Positions 15,611-23,316 of a stretch of DNA of 64,000 nt are shown piece after piece (within the stretch, counting starts at the first letter, position 1; each line of letters starts with the position of its first letter). Source of the stretch: Mucilaginibacter yixingensis. GTDB taxonomy: Bacteria > Bacteroidota > Bacteroidia > Sphingobacteriales > Sphingobacteriaceae. The notes under the pieces were generated by a model. That model ran no database searches, was not told where the DNA came from, and was given only the letters and a program-made list of their open reading frames with translations. Made by a program: the position numbers and the translations under genes. Location of the stretch: positions 1 to 64,000 of the forward strand of contig NZ_CP160205.1 in assembly GCF_041080815.1 (NCBI RefSeq), written 5' to 3'.

Positions 15611-17054
15611 AGCTGCCGGCGCAATAGTGCTTGGTTTGGCAGCCTTTAGTCTGCGCGTTGCAGCGCAGCCCGCTGCCGCCCCGGCTCCGGCAGCTCCCCA
15701 GGTAACGGCTCCGGCTCCAGCGCCGGTTATTGCCGCTATAAGGGTCAGGCCTCATGTGCTGGCTATCCCCGCTGTCAAATTGGAGGGAATGAGTATACTA
15801 ACGTCGTTAGACTCTGGCATGATGCAGGATACCACCTACACCCGCAAAATGAAAGAGTTGCAGGGTAAAATGCGCGAGCTGCAAAACCAGATGCGCGATC
15901 TGAGTCGCGAGCAAGGGCGTAAAGCGGCAGATGATGCCCGGAGCCGGGGCAGGGACGCGGCAGAACGTGCCCGCGACCTGGCCGAACGCAGCAAGGACAG
16001 GGCCGACAGGATGGACAAGAACTTTGATAAAACGTTTAGCGAAAAATTCAAAGACTTTGGTCAGAAGTTTCAGTTCCGTTTTGATAAAGGCGATGCCGAC
16101 CTGGACAAAAGAGTGGCCAGCGGTGATGTCAAACTCAAAACAAAAACCTACAGCAAAAGCTATAACGTTGGCAGGGACGATAAGCTACAGATTAGCAACA
16201 TGTATGGTAAGGTTACCATTAACACCTGGGGAAAGAATGAATTTAAGGTTGATGTGGAGATAAAAGCCTACGCCGATGATGACGACAAAGCGCAGGATTT
16301 ACTGAACCGAGTAAGCATTACCGATGGCAAGGATAACAACGCTGTAAGCTTCGCTACAAAAATCAAAAATGATGACGGCGGTAATAGTTTTTGGGGTATC
16401 TTTGGCAGTAACGGTAAAACAAGTGTGCGCAAGGCAGTAATTAACTACACAGTTTATATGCCCGCAAAAAGCGCGCTTGACGTTACCAACAAATACGGTG
16501 CGGTAATACTACCCGACCTGTTTGGTAAACTAAATATCAAAAACACATACGGGAGCCTGGTGGCTAAAACGCTGTACAATACAGATAACCATATCAGCGT
16601 TAACTATGGCAGCGCGGGTATAGATTACCTGTCTGGCGGAGACCTGGCTGTGTCCTATGGCAGTCTTAATCTGCAGGGCGGCGGTAAGCTGAATACGCAG
16701 ATTAGCTATGGCTCGGGCAAAATTGGTAAGCTGAGTGCATCAAGCATTATTAACGTGCGTTACGGCGGCTTGCAGGTTGATGCGCTGGAGAATGCAGTAA
16801 AAAGTCTGTCGGTAAGTTCAGATTATAGTCCGGTGAAATTGGGAGCCGTAGGCAATGCTGATTTTGATGTAACCGTACATTATGCAGGCTTTAGCTACGA
16901 TAACGATAATGTGAGTATCTCCAGCAAAACCCCATCTGATGATGCTAAGGGCTGGAGCAGCACTAAAAATTATAAAGGCAAGATTGGTAAAGGCAGCGCA
17001 GAGCGCACTATTATCATCAAGTCAAACTATGGCGGGGTAAAGCTGGATCAGTAA
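15591..17054 (+). CDS. Exported DUF4097-like repeat protein of an ECF sigma operon
   Basis: A 487-residue exported protein. The ATG at 15591 starts a signal peptide ending near AAQPAAA, followed by a proline/alanine-rich stretch. A highly charged segment (about 75-160, with KMKELQGKMRELQNQMRDL and ARDLAERSKDRAD) is probably a coiled coil. The C-terminal half is repetitive. Short beta units carry a YG pair every 18-25 residues (KYGAV, TYGSL, NYGSA, SYGSL, SYGSG, RYGGL, NYGGV), as expected for a stacked beta-helix of DUF4097/adhesin-like type. It probably acts in the periplasm or at the surface. An exact role is unknown. Confidence 0.8.
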   Translation: MKLRVYKAAGAIVLGLAAFSLRVAAQPAAAPAPAAPQVTAPAPAPVIAAIRVRPHVLAIPAVKLEGMSILTSLDSGMMQDTTYTRKMKELQGKMRELQNQMRDLSREQGRKAADDARSRGRDAAERARDLAERSKDRADRMDKNFDKTFSEKFKDFGQKFQFRFDKGDADLDKRVASGDVKLKTKTYSKSYNVGRDDKLQISNMYGKVTINTWGKNEFKVDVEIKAYADDDDKAQDLLNRVSITDGKDNNAVSFATKIKNDDGGNSFWGIFGSNGKTSVRKAVINYTVYMPAKSALDVTNKYGAVILPDLFGKLNIKNTYGSLVAKTLYNTDNHISVNYGSAGIDYLSGGDLAVSYGSLNLQGGGKLNTQISYGSGKIGKLSASSIINVRYGGLQVDALENAVKSLSVSSDYSPVKLGAVGNADFDVTVHYAGFSYDNDNVSISSKTPSDDAKGWSSTKNYKGKIGKGSAERTIIIKSNYGGVKLDQ

Positions 17055-17118
17055 TTACAGCCGCATAAAAAGAGAATATATATTCATGCTTTGATATATA
17101 TGTTTAGTTAATCCAAGA

Positions 17119-17152
17119 ATCGGGCCGCTGCAAGAGGGGCCCGATTTTTTTT
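17119..17152 (+). terminator. Rho-independent terminator of the ECF operon
   Basis: ATCGGGCC pairs with GGCCCGAT and is followed by eight T. It lies 64 bases behind the repeat-protein gene. The remaining 17153-17339 is AT-rich and shows no gene. Confidence 0.88.
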
Positions 17153-17339
17153 GTGTTAACTATAGGCTAAGGTCATTCGCGGGCCATAATGGTAGAAATG
17201 TGAATATTGTCTTTATAGTTGAAAAAATAATACCGTTATTACAACCGTTGTTCTGTTGAAAATCCATTTAAAATTTAGCAAATTTGCGTTTGAACAGATT
17301 TTGGCAAAATTTACCTGCTGAAAACATACAATTTACGAT

Positions 17340-18770
17340 ATGAAGAAAATTCTCATCGTTGACGATGAAGTAAATGTAGCGCTGTTATTATCTAAATTCT
17401 TAACACGCAATAATTTCGATGTAACTACAGCTGCTAATGGCGCCAACGCTACAGAGCATCTTAAAAACACAGCATTTGACCTGGTGCTGTGTGATTTTCG
17501 CCTGGAAGATACAGACGGCCGGGAGATGCTGACCCATATCAAGAACAACTATCCCAAAACCGGTGTAATTATTATTACCGGTTATTCAGATATTAAAATG
17601 GCGGTAGAACTCATTAAGATGGGGGCTTATGATTACATCACCAAGCCGCTTTACCCAGATGAGATTCTGAACACCATTACCAAGGCCATAGAGACCCAGC
17701 ACGCGTTGCTGGAGGAAGAGCCTGTCGCAGTAACTTCAAAAGCAACTAAAGATAGTGGCAAGAAGCAAGTGCTGTCATCAGAATTTGTGGTGGGTACCAG
17801 TAAGGCATCTAAAGAATTGCTGCGCCAGATTGAGCTGGTTGGGCCAACCAACTACAGCGTAATTATTATGGGCGAAAGCGGTACGGGTAAAGAGTCTGTA
17901 GCTAAAAGCATCCACCTGAACAGTCCGCGCCATGATCAGCCGTTTATTGCAATGGATTGTGGCTCGCTCACAAAAGAACTGGCCCAAAGCGAGTTTTTTG
18001 GTCACGAGAAAGGTTCATTTACCGGCGCACTATACACCAAAATTGGCCATTTTGAGATGGCTAACGGTGGTACCCTGTTTTTGGACGAGGTAGGTAACCT
18101 GTCTTATGATATCCAGGCCGCCCTGTTACGTACCGTACAGGAGCGTAAGGTAAAACGCATAGGCAGTACCAAAGAAATTGATCTGGACGTGCGCATTATT
18201 GTGGCCACAAACGAAAACCTGCAGGATTCTATCGGCAAAGGCCGCTTCCGCGAAGACTTGTTTCACCGCTTTAACGAGTTTGGTATTTACATGCCGGCCT
18301 TGCGCGAGCGTGGTAATGATATTATGCTGCTGGCAGACCATTTCTTGAAAATGGCCAACCAGGAACTGGGCCGCGAAGTAAAAGGTTTCTCTAAAGAAGT
18401 GGAGGATTGCCTGCTCAATTACCGCTGGCCGGGTAACATCCGCGAGTTGAAAAACGTGATCCGTCGTGCTACGCTGTTAACCGAAGGCGAGGAAGTGCAA
18501 CTGAAAGCGCTGCCACTGGAGATATCTAACTACAACCGCATGCCGGTTGTAGAGTCTAAAGTTTATGAAACCGCAACAGCGGCAACCGAGGCTGCTCCCG
18601 CCGCCAAAGAAAACCGTCACGATTTGAAAAATGCCGCGCTCGAAGCCGAGTACGATACCATTTTGAAAGTGCTGCGCGAAGTGAACTTCAACAAGACCAA
18701 AGCCGCCGAAATTTTACAGATTGACCGTAAAACACTATATAATAAAATGAAGGCCATCAACCTGAAATAG
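17340..18770 (+). CDS. Sigma-54-dependent response regulator, NtrC family
   Basis: Two-component response regulator that activates sigma-54 promoters. The receiver domain (1-115) carries the acidic pocket VDDE and the phospho-acceptor D52 (LVLCDFRLED). The AAA+ domain (about 150-380) has Walker A GESGTGKES, the sigma-54-contact loop EKGSFTGALYTK (GSFTGA in place of the usual GAFTGA), and the WPGNIRELKN box. A Fis-type helix-turn-helix ends the protein (FNKTKAAEILQIDRKTLYNK). All features needed for activity are present. No full-length histidine kinase adjoins it. The next gene is only a dimerisation-domain-like peptide. Confidence 0.95.
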   Translation: MKKILIVDDEVNVALLLSKFLTRNNFDVTTAANGANATEHLKNTAFDLVLCDFRLEDTDGREMLTHIKNNYPKTGVIIITGYSDIKMAVELIKMGAYDYITKPLYPDEILNTITKAIETQHALLEEEPVAVTSKATKDSGKKQVLSSEFVVGTSKASKELLRQIELVGPTNYSVIIMGESGTGKESVAKSIHLNSPRHDQPFIAMDCGSLTKELAQSEFFGHEKGSFTGALYTKIGHFEMANGGTLFLDEVGNLSYDIQAALLRTVQERKVKRIGSTKEIDLDVRIIVATNENLQDSIGKGRFREDLFHRFNEFGIYMPALRERGNDIMLLADHFLKMANQELGREVKGFSKEVEDCLLNYRWPGNIRELKNVIRRATLLTEGEEVQLKALPLEISNYNRMPVVESKVYETATAATEAAPAAKENRHDLKNAALEAEYDTILKVLREVNFNKTKAAEILQIDRKTLYNKMKAINLK

Positions 18771-18774
18771 TTTT

Positions 18775-18978
18775 ATGGAAGATGATTCAACGCTTTCGCC
18801 TCAAGACGAAGCCCTGCGTACGCTGAAGCACGATATCCGCAATCAGCTATCAAACATTAACCTGGCGCTGGAGCAAATGCGATATGAATTGCCAGTGGAA
18901 AGCGGCGACTGCCCGTTTTACCTGGATCTGATCAAAAGCAGTTGTGCGAAGATCAACGAATTATTGAAAGAGGGGTAG
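18775..18978 (+). CDS. Small histidine-kinase-dimerisation-like protein
   Basis: A 67-residue protein 4 bases behind the NtrC-type regulator. Residues 13-35 read TLKHDIRNQLSNINLALEQM, very like the H-box of sensor kinases (a histidine followed by an acidic residue and an arginine/asparagine pattern). The C-terminal KSSCAKINELLKEG would form the second helix of a DHp hairpin. There is no ATPase domain, no membrane helix and no sensor domain. It may be a standalone phosphotransfer or dimerisation partner of the regulator, or a remnant of a kinase. Both are inferences. Confidence 0.75.
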   Translation: MEDDSTLSPQDEALRTLKHDIRNQLSNINLALEQMRYELPVESGDCPFYLDLIKSSCAKINELLKEG

Positions 18979-19001
18979 ATAGCCTTTATTAGAAGAAATA
19001 C

Positions 19002-19029
19002 AGAAGAGTCACAAATATGTGGCTCTTCT
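19002..19029 (+). terminator. Hairpin behind the response-regulator operon
   Basis: A 12-bp stem AGAAGAGTCACA/TGTGGCTCTTCT with one G-U and an AATA loop. The T-run after it is weak (GCTTTAA). The rest of the gap up to 19350 has no gene that I can support. Confidence 0.6.
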
Positions 19030-19350
19030 GCTTTAACGGGATTTTGGTTTGACCACCCCGGCAATTCCCCAATCACCGTGTTGCAACTCGCAATTCCCCA
19101 TCATTTTCCCCACAAACTGGGGAATCAATTTCCTCACAGTTAAAGTTTTCATAGGTGTTTTTTCAAGCCGGGAAGAATCTAAAAAAAGAATGTTTAATTG
19201 ATTTTGTTGTTTAAATAATTGAAAATCAGTGTGTTTGTTAATGATCGGATGTTTGTTGGCGATATGTCGGGATATCTCGTTAGTTAAAATTCCGGCTGGC
19301 GGCATGGTACTTGCCTTACTCTTAACGTAACACATTAAAAACATACAGCT

Positions 19351-19488
19351 ATGAATCCTCTTTTCACTCAGATCTTCCACATCGCAATCATGGTAGTAAT
19401 CCTTGGTTTTGGTATCTCAGCATTGGTAGGTATGTCTGGCGGCTTTGACACCTGGAACAAAAGAGCTAAAAACCCACGCCGCTTTTAA
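19351..19488 (+). CDS. Small membrane peptide, 45 residues
   Basis: An ATG-to-TAA reading frame encodes a 45-residue peptide. A short polar start (MNPLFTQIFH) precedes one hydrophobic helix with glycines (about 11-30, IAIMVVILGFGISALVGMSG). A positively charged tail ends KRAKNPRRF. The positive-inside pattern places the C-terminus in the cytoplasm. A good terminator follows at 19539. The composition is gene-like and the terminator supports a real transcript, but I do not recognise the family. Confidence 0.55.
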   Translation: MNPLFTQIFHIAIMVVILGFGISALVGMSGGFDTWNKRAKNPRRF

Positions 19489-19538
19489 TTTGCCCTAATT
19501 ACAAACAAACTGTTTCGTTGGGAAACAGCATATATCGT

Positions 19539-19575
19539 AAACGGCGCTTACTGAGTATCAGGAGCGCCGTTTTTT
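19539..19575 (+). terminator. Rho-independent terminator
   Basis: AACGGCGCT and AGCGCCGTT form a GC-rich stem followed by a run of six T. It is placed to end the transcript of the 45-residue peptide. The convergent EcsC-like gene ends 42 bases further on. Confidence 0.8.
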
Positions 19576-19616
19576 GGTTGGCCTAAAACCTGTCGGCAAT
19601 AACCATATTATAATTG

Positions 19617-20174
19617 CTATGGCTGCCGTGCTACATACGTACTATTCATCCCTTTTACAGCTTTAGCCATCCGTTTAATAAAAAGATAATTGGCCGTCCC
19701 CCCAATGGCAGCGCCTACAACCGGCACCAATCGCTCGGCCGTGCGTGAGCCAACTAATAACAACAGTTTTTCGGCTATGCCCTCCATCATGGTTTTGGTG
19801 ATGGATACACCGGCTTCTACTTTTAATGAGGTTGCCACAAAGGCCATAAATTCATCAAAAGTAAAATGGTAATCGCCACGCTGGTGGTATATCACCGCCA
19901 TAGTCACCCGGAACTGCTGGGCAATCAGGTTGGCCACATCCAGCGGTAAGCCGGCCAGCATGGTAATAATACCGCCGCTGCCTGCCACAACACCGCTGCC
20001 GACTGCCAGCCAGGCGCACTGGTTAATAAACTTCTCTATGCCAAGGGCATCAACCCCCTTCTTAATTTTTAGCTGATCTATATGCTCAAACACCTGCCTG
20101 AAACCTGTTTCGGTCAGTTGCGCAGCCTGCTGTTTCATATCGACGCCTAGCCGTTTTATGTTGATCTTTTTCAT
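19617..20174 (-). CDS. EcsC-family-like protein
   Basis: A 185-residue protein with alternating glycine-rich hydrophobic segments (SGVVAGSGGIITMLAGLP, then VVGAAIGGTANYLFIKRMAK) and a DVANLIAQQFRVTMAVIY stretch. This layout resembles EcsC-family proteins, whose biochemical function is poorly known and which associate with membranes. The start at 20174 (MKKINIKRLG) was chosen because the longer in-frame extension would run across the divergent antitoxin gene. The family call is moderate; a generic hydrophobic protein is the alternative. Confidence 0.6.
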   Translation of the reverse strand: MKKINIKRLGVDMKQQAAQLTETGFRQVFEHIDQLKIKKGVDALGIEKFINQCAWLAVGSGVVAGSGGIITMLAGLPLDVANLIAQQFRVTMAVIYHQRGDYHFTFDEFMAFVATSLKVEAGVSITKTMMEGIAEKLLLLVGSRTAERLVPVVGAAIGGTANYLFIKRMAKAVKGMNSTYVARQP

Positions 20175-20256
20175 TGTTAGCGCTTTAATAAAATGGTTAT
20201 TGCCATTTGCGTGCCAGTTTATAAGGCTGTCAGTTAATGGGTTGGTAATTTGTGCG

Positions 20257-20264
20257 TATATTTG
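20257..20264 (+). promoter_or_regulatory. -7 box of the toxin-antitoxin operon
   Basis: TATATTTG matches the consensus exactly and ends 4 bases before the antitoxin ATG, implying an almost leaderless message. A -33 TTG at the normal distance is not evident. Confidence 0.45.
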
Positions 20265-20268
20265 AACT

Positions 20269-20508
20269 ATGGATATCCAATCGGAAAAAATCGAACTGAT
20301 TAAACAGCTTCTGGAAACAGAAAACTGGGAGGTGATCAACAAAATTAAAGCCGTGTTTAAGGGTGTTGATTATGATTTTTATGACGATTTGCCAGAGCAT
20401 GTAAAAGAAGATATCAAAGCAGCTTCTGATGAAATTGAACGCGGAGAAGTTTATGATCATGAGTTTGTAATGCGCGAGTTTAAAGAGAAGTATGGCTCGA
20501 AGCATTAA
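20269..20508 (+). CDS. Antitoxin of a RelE/ParE-type toxin-antitoxin pair
   Basis: A 79-residue acidic protein (YDFYDDLPEHVKEDIKAASD) whose size, charge and position immediately upstream of a RelE/ParE-like toxin mark it as the antitoxin. Its end (YDHEFVMREFKEKYGSKH) overlaps the toxin start by 17 bases, ensuring coupled translation. Known antitoxins of this type neutralise the toxin through a C-terminal helix and repress their own promoter. A DNA-binding domain is not obvious here. Confidence 0.82.
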   Translation: MDIQSEKIELIKQLLETENWEVINKIKAVFKGVDYDFYDDLPEHVKEDIKAASDEIERGEVYDHEFVMREFKEKYGSKH

Positions 20509-20785
20509 ATGGTCTCCCAGAGCAAAAAAGCGCTATCAACAAGTTCTGGATTATTTACAGGAAAATTGGGGCGACCGGGTTGTACAGAAATTTATAGAAA
20601 GAACAGATAAGGTTTTATATACCATTGCCGCATATCCGTATGCCTATGAGGCCTCATCAGAAAAAATAATCAGAAAAGCAGTTATCGGTAAACAAAATTC
20701 GGTTATCTACCGAATAGATAACACATCAATCTATTTACTCACCTTTTGGGATAATCGCCAAGACCCAAAGAAATTGAAATACTAA
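20492..20785 (+). CDS. RelE/ParE-family toxin
   Basis: A 97-residue basic protein of the ParE/RelE superfamily. It has the opening strand IKWSPRAKKRYQQVLDYLQE, a central YPYAYEASSEKIIRKAVI segment, and the closing strands NSVIYRIDNTSIYLLTFWDN with the usual final RQDPKKL. RelE members cleave mRNA in the ribosome and ParE members poison gyrase; sequence alone does not separate them here. It overlaps the antitoxin gene. The 2-hydroxyacid dehydrogenase gene starts only 8 bases later and may be co-transcribed. Confidence 0.88.
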   Translation: MARSIKWSPRAKKRYQQVLDYLQENWGDRVVQKFIERTDKVLYTIAAYPYAYEASSEKIIRKAVIGKQNSVIYRIDNTSIYLLTFWDNRQDPKKLKY

Positions 20786-20793
20786 CGTACTGA

Positions 20794-21732
20794 ATGAAAA
20801 ATAACATCCTCATCGTAGACGACATCCATCCCATTTTTATAGAACGAGCCGAAGAGTTGGGTTATACCTGCAGCTATCAGCCTACCATCACCAAGCAACA
20901 GGCGCTGGAACTATTGCCCGCTTATGAAGGCTTATTGATTCGCTCTAAGTTTCAGGTTGACCAGGCGGTGCTGGATCTGGCTACATCGCTGCGCTTTATT
21001 TGTCGCGCAGGCGCGGGGATGGATAATATTGATGAAGCTTACGCCATCAGCAAAAATATCCATCTGATTAACGCCCCCGAGGGTAACTCTGACGCCGTGG
21101 GCGAACACGCGATTGGTATGCTGCTTTCGTTGATGAATAATTTTAATCGTGCCGATGCCGAAGTGCGCGGCGGACAGTGGCAGCGCGAAGCCAACCGCGG
21201 CTGCGAGCTGAAAGGTAAAACGGTAGGTATTGTGGGCTACGGACACATGGGCCGCAGTTTTGCCCGCAAGCTATCAGGCTTTGAAGTAAATGTGATTGCT
21301 TACGATAAATATAAAACAGGCTTTAGCGATCAGTATGCCCGTGAGGTGAGCATGGAAGAAATTGTAAAGCAAAGCGATGTGCTGAGCATCCACGTGCCGC
21401 TTACAAAAGAGACAAACGGATTGATTAGTGATGAATACCTGTTCCATTTGCGCAAGCCTATTTTCTTTATCAATACCTCGCGCGGCAAGGTGGCGCAGGT
21501 ACAGGCGGTGCTTAACGCTATTAAACAAGGCAAAATATTGGGCGCTGCGCTTGACGTATTGGAGGTAGAGAAATTCCCGGCCCTGGGTGAGCAAGCCTGG
21601 TATGAAGAATTAAAGCAGAGTGGCAAAGTACTGCTTACCCCGCACGTGGCCGGCTGGACATTTGAGTCGTACCGTAAAATAAGCGAGGTAATGGCCGATA
21701 AATTGGCAGATTATAGCAGAAATAAAGCGTAA
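20794..21732 (+). CDS. D-2-hydroxyacid dehydrogenase (SerA-like)
   Basis: NAD(P)-dependent dehydrogenase of the D-isomer-specific 2-hydroxyacid family, 312 residues. The Rossmann motif is GIVGYGHMGRSFARKL (about 150-165). Catalytic residues are expected in NTSRGKV (arginine), in the LDVLEVEKF segment (glutamate), and in LTPHVAGWT (histidine). It lacks the ACT regulatory domain of long phosphoglycerate dehydrogenases. The substrate could be 3-phosphoglycerate, glyoxylate/hydroxypyruvate or another 2-keto acid. Confidence 0.9.
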   Translation: MKNNILIVDDIHPIFIERAEELGYTCSYQPTITKQQALELLPAYEGLLIRSKFQVDQAVLDLATSLRFICRAGAGMDNIDEAYAISKNIHLINAPEGNSDAVGEHAIGMLLSLMNNFNRADAEVRGGQWQREANRGCELKGKTVGIVGYGHMGRSFARKLSGFEVNVIAYDKYKTGFSDQYAREVSMEEIVKQSDVLSIHVPLTKETNGLISDEYLFHLRKPIFFINTSRGKVAQVQAVLNAIKQGKILGAALDVLEVEKFPALGEQAWYEELKQSGKVLLTPHVAGWTFESYRKISEVMADKLADYSRNKA

Positions 21733-21836
21733 GTTGATGGTAGCGATGGGTTTGAAACCCATCACGGCATTTGGTAGATGGCCTTGGGTCTGGTGCTTTG
21801 AGCCTGGGTTATTTACGCAAAAACAGCTCAAAAAAT

Positions 21837-21868
21837 TTTGACTTTACAACATTAATCATTTATCTTCG
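21837..21868 (+). promoter_or_regulatory. Promoter of a candidate small RNA
   Basis: TTTG (21837-21840) and TATCTTCG (21861-21868, one mismatch to TAnnTTTG) are 20 bases apart. No ORF begins after it, but two hairpins with T-runs do. Confidence 0.5.
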
Positions 21869-21871
21869 TTC

Positions 21872-21968
21872 TTACACCAAAGCAAGGCTGCGTCAAGAAC
21901 GTAGTCTTGTTTTGTTTTTAATAACCCTCGTCAACGTCCTTCTTAACACAGGAGGGCGGTTTTTTTTG
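21872..21968 (+). ncRNA. Candidate small RNA upstream of greA
   Basis: Directly behind a promoter-like pair, CAAGGCTGCGT (21883-21893) and ACGTAGTCTTG (21899-21909) form an 11-bp stem with two G-U pairs and a 5-base loop, followed by TTTTGTTTTT. A second stem CCCTC/GAGGG (21925-21929 with 21952-21956) is followed by eight T. The transcript would be about 45 or 97 bases long. It ends before the separate greA promoter, so it is not simply the greA leader. The family is not recognised. Confidence 0.45.
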
Positions 21969-21974
21969 GCGAAG

Positions 21975-22003
21975 TTTGACACAAGTATCACTATTTATTT
22001 TTG
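21975..22003 (+). promoter_or_regulatory. greA promoter, probably leaderless
   Basis: TTTG (21975-21978) and TATTTTTG (21996-22003), 17 bases apart, match the consensus. The ATG follows the -7 box by only 6 bases, so the message should have almost no 5' leader. Confidence 0.6.
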
Positions 22004-22009
22004 TGAGTT

Positions 22010-22483
22010 ATGGCAGAAGTGACCTATTATACCAAAGAAGGTTTAGAAAAATTAAAAGAGGAATTACAGTACCTGAAAACCGAAGGTCGTGCCCAGATTG
22101 CAAAAGCAATTGCAGAAGCGCGCGATAAAGGCGACCTTTCTGAGAATGCCGAATATGATGCGGCAAAAGAGGCCCAAGGCCTGCACGAAACCAAAATTGC
22201 CAAATTGAGCGATGTACTGGCCAGTGCCCGTTTATTAGACGAGAGCAAGCTGGATACCTCAAAAGTATTGGCCCTATCAATTGTTAAAATTAAAAACACC
22301 AAAAACGGCGCCACCATGAGCTATCAGCTGGTGTCTGAAAGTGAAGCCGATCTTAAATCGGGCAAAATATCTGTTAGCTCTCCAATAGCCAAAGGCTTGC
22401 TGGGCAAAAAAGTTGGCGAGAAAACCGAGATCCAGGTGCCAGCCGGCAAAATGGAGTTTGAGATTCTGGAAATTAGCCGCTAA
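22010..22483 (+). CDS. greA: Transcription elongation factor GreA
   Basis: It rescues backtracked RNA polymerase by inserting its coiled-coil into the secondary channel and stimulating transcript cleavage. The N-terminal coiled-coil (about 1-75) contains the conserved tip GDLSENAEYDAAKE, which carries the acidic residues needed for cleavage. The C-terminal FKBP-like domain has SPIAKGLLGKKVGEKTEIQV. At 157 residues it is standard. The start ATG nearly abuts its own -7 box. Confidence 0.97.
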   Translation: MAEVTYYTKEGLEKLKEELQYLKTEGRAQIAKAIAEARDKGDLSENAEYDAAKEAQGLHETKIAKLSDVLASARLLDESKLDTSKVLALSIVKIKNTKNGATMSYQLVSESEADLKSGKISVSSPIAKGLLGKKVGEKTEIQVPAGKMEFEILEISR

Positions 22484-22502
22484 TACAATGAGCGTATGAG
22501 TG

Positions 22503-22552
22503 AATTGTGAATGAGTGAATTTTATATTAAGAAGATATGCTCATTCACAATT
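22503..22552. repeat. 13-bp inverted repeat behind greA
   Basis: AATTGTGAATGAG pairs exactly with CTCATTCACAATT across a 24-base loop. Short GAGTGA and CACTCA words surround it. There is no T-run long enough for a confident terminator. Confidence 0.5.
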
Positions 22553-22628
22553 TAAAACTTTCTGGTTGAATGAATCTTTATAAATTTGAATATTCACTCA
22601 ATCACTCATTCAATCCCTCAAAACTACC

Positions 22629-23045
22629 ATGCCCAGCATTTTTTCTAAAATAGTTGCCGGCGATATACCTGCCTACAAGGTTGCCGAGAGTAATGATTTC
22701 CTGGCTTTCCTGGATATCAGTCCGCTAAAAGAAGGCCACTTGCTGGTAATCCCTAAGCAAGAGGTTGATTACCTGTTTGATCTGAATGACGAGACCTATA
22801 CCGGCCTGCAGCTGTTTGCCAAAATTGTGGCTAAAGGACTGAAAGAGGCCATCCCCTGCGAGCGCATTGGCGTGGTAGTAATGGGCCTGGAGGTGCCGCA
22901 CGCACACATCCATCTCATCCCTATGAACGAGGCGAATGATATCAATTTTGCCAACCCCAAACTCAAATTTACTCCCGAGCAGTTTGAGGCCACCGTTAAG
23001 AAAATTAAGGCCGCCCTGCGCGAAGATTACAAACACGATTTGTAA
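22629..23045 (+). CDS. HIT family protein (HinT-like)
   Basis: Histidine-triad nucleotide hydrolase, 138 residues, probably cytoplasmic and dimeric. It has the start IFSKIVAGDIPAYKV, the DISPLKEGHLLVIPK block and the catalytic triad motif HAHIHLIPM (HxHxH). Close relatives cleave AMP-lysine-type phosphoramidates or dinucleoside polyphosphates. It stands alone behind greA, with no clear operon partner. Confidence 0.94.
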   Translation: MPSIFSKIVAGDIPAYKVAESNDFLAFLDISPLKEGHLLVIPKQEVDYLFDLNDETYTGLQLFAKIVAKGLKEAIPCERIGVVVMGLEVPHAHIHLIPMNEANDINFANPKLKFTPEQFEATVKKIKAALREDYKHDL

Positions 23046-23085
23046 AGGCAATAACAGGAAAGACGGGTTAAAACTTATCTGATTT

Positions 23086-23217
23086 TAGGCTAAAGCCCTT
23101 AATATTGTTGTACACTCCCGCCCCATAAATGGGACGGCAATGAATTAAAGGTATGGTATTATTGCCGTTGACTTTAGTCAACGGATGTTTTTGGTTGATC
23201 AAATGGCTTTAGCCCAA
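23086..23217. repeat. Repeat with GGCTAAAGCC and GCCGTTGACTTTAGTCAACGG palindromes (copy 1)
   Basis: GGCTAAAGCC near the left end faces GGCTTTAGCC near the right. Between them is the palindrome CCGTTGACTTTAGTCAACGG. The same words recur at 29820-29911 in a different order, marking a repeat family of this genome. Confidence 0.6.
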
Positions 23218-23316
23218 AACTCGTCAATCCTTTATCTTAAAGACGATTTTCCTGAACGCAACAGCAGTAATGCTCCCCTCCTTGTTTTTATTGTGTATCT
23301 TTGACACATAGAAACA

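Noticed and set aside
19033..19380. 115-residue minus-strand ORF opposite the 45-residue peptide
   Set aside because: No promoter, no recognisable domain, and it lies antisense to a better-supported small gene and a terminator. It is treated as a shadow.
23046..23316. CRISPR-like repeats in the gap before the NadR-like gene
   Set aside because: The repeated words are palindromes of different lengths with irregular spacing and no unique spacers, so it is not an array.
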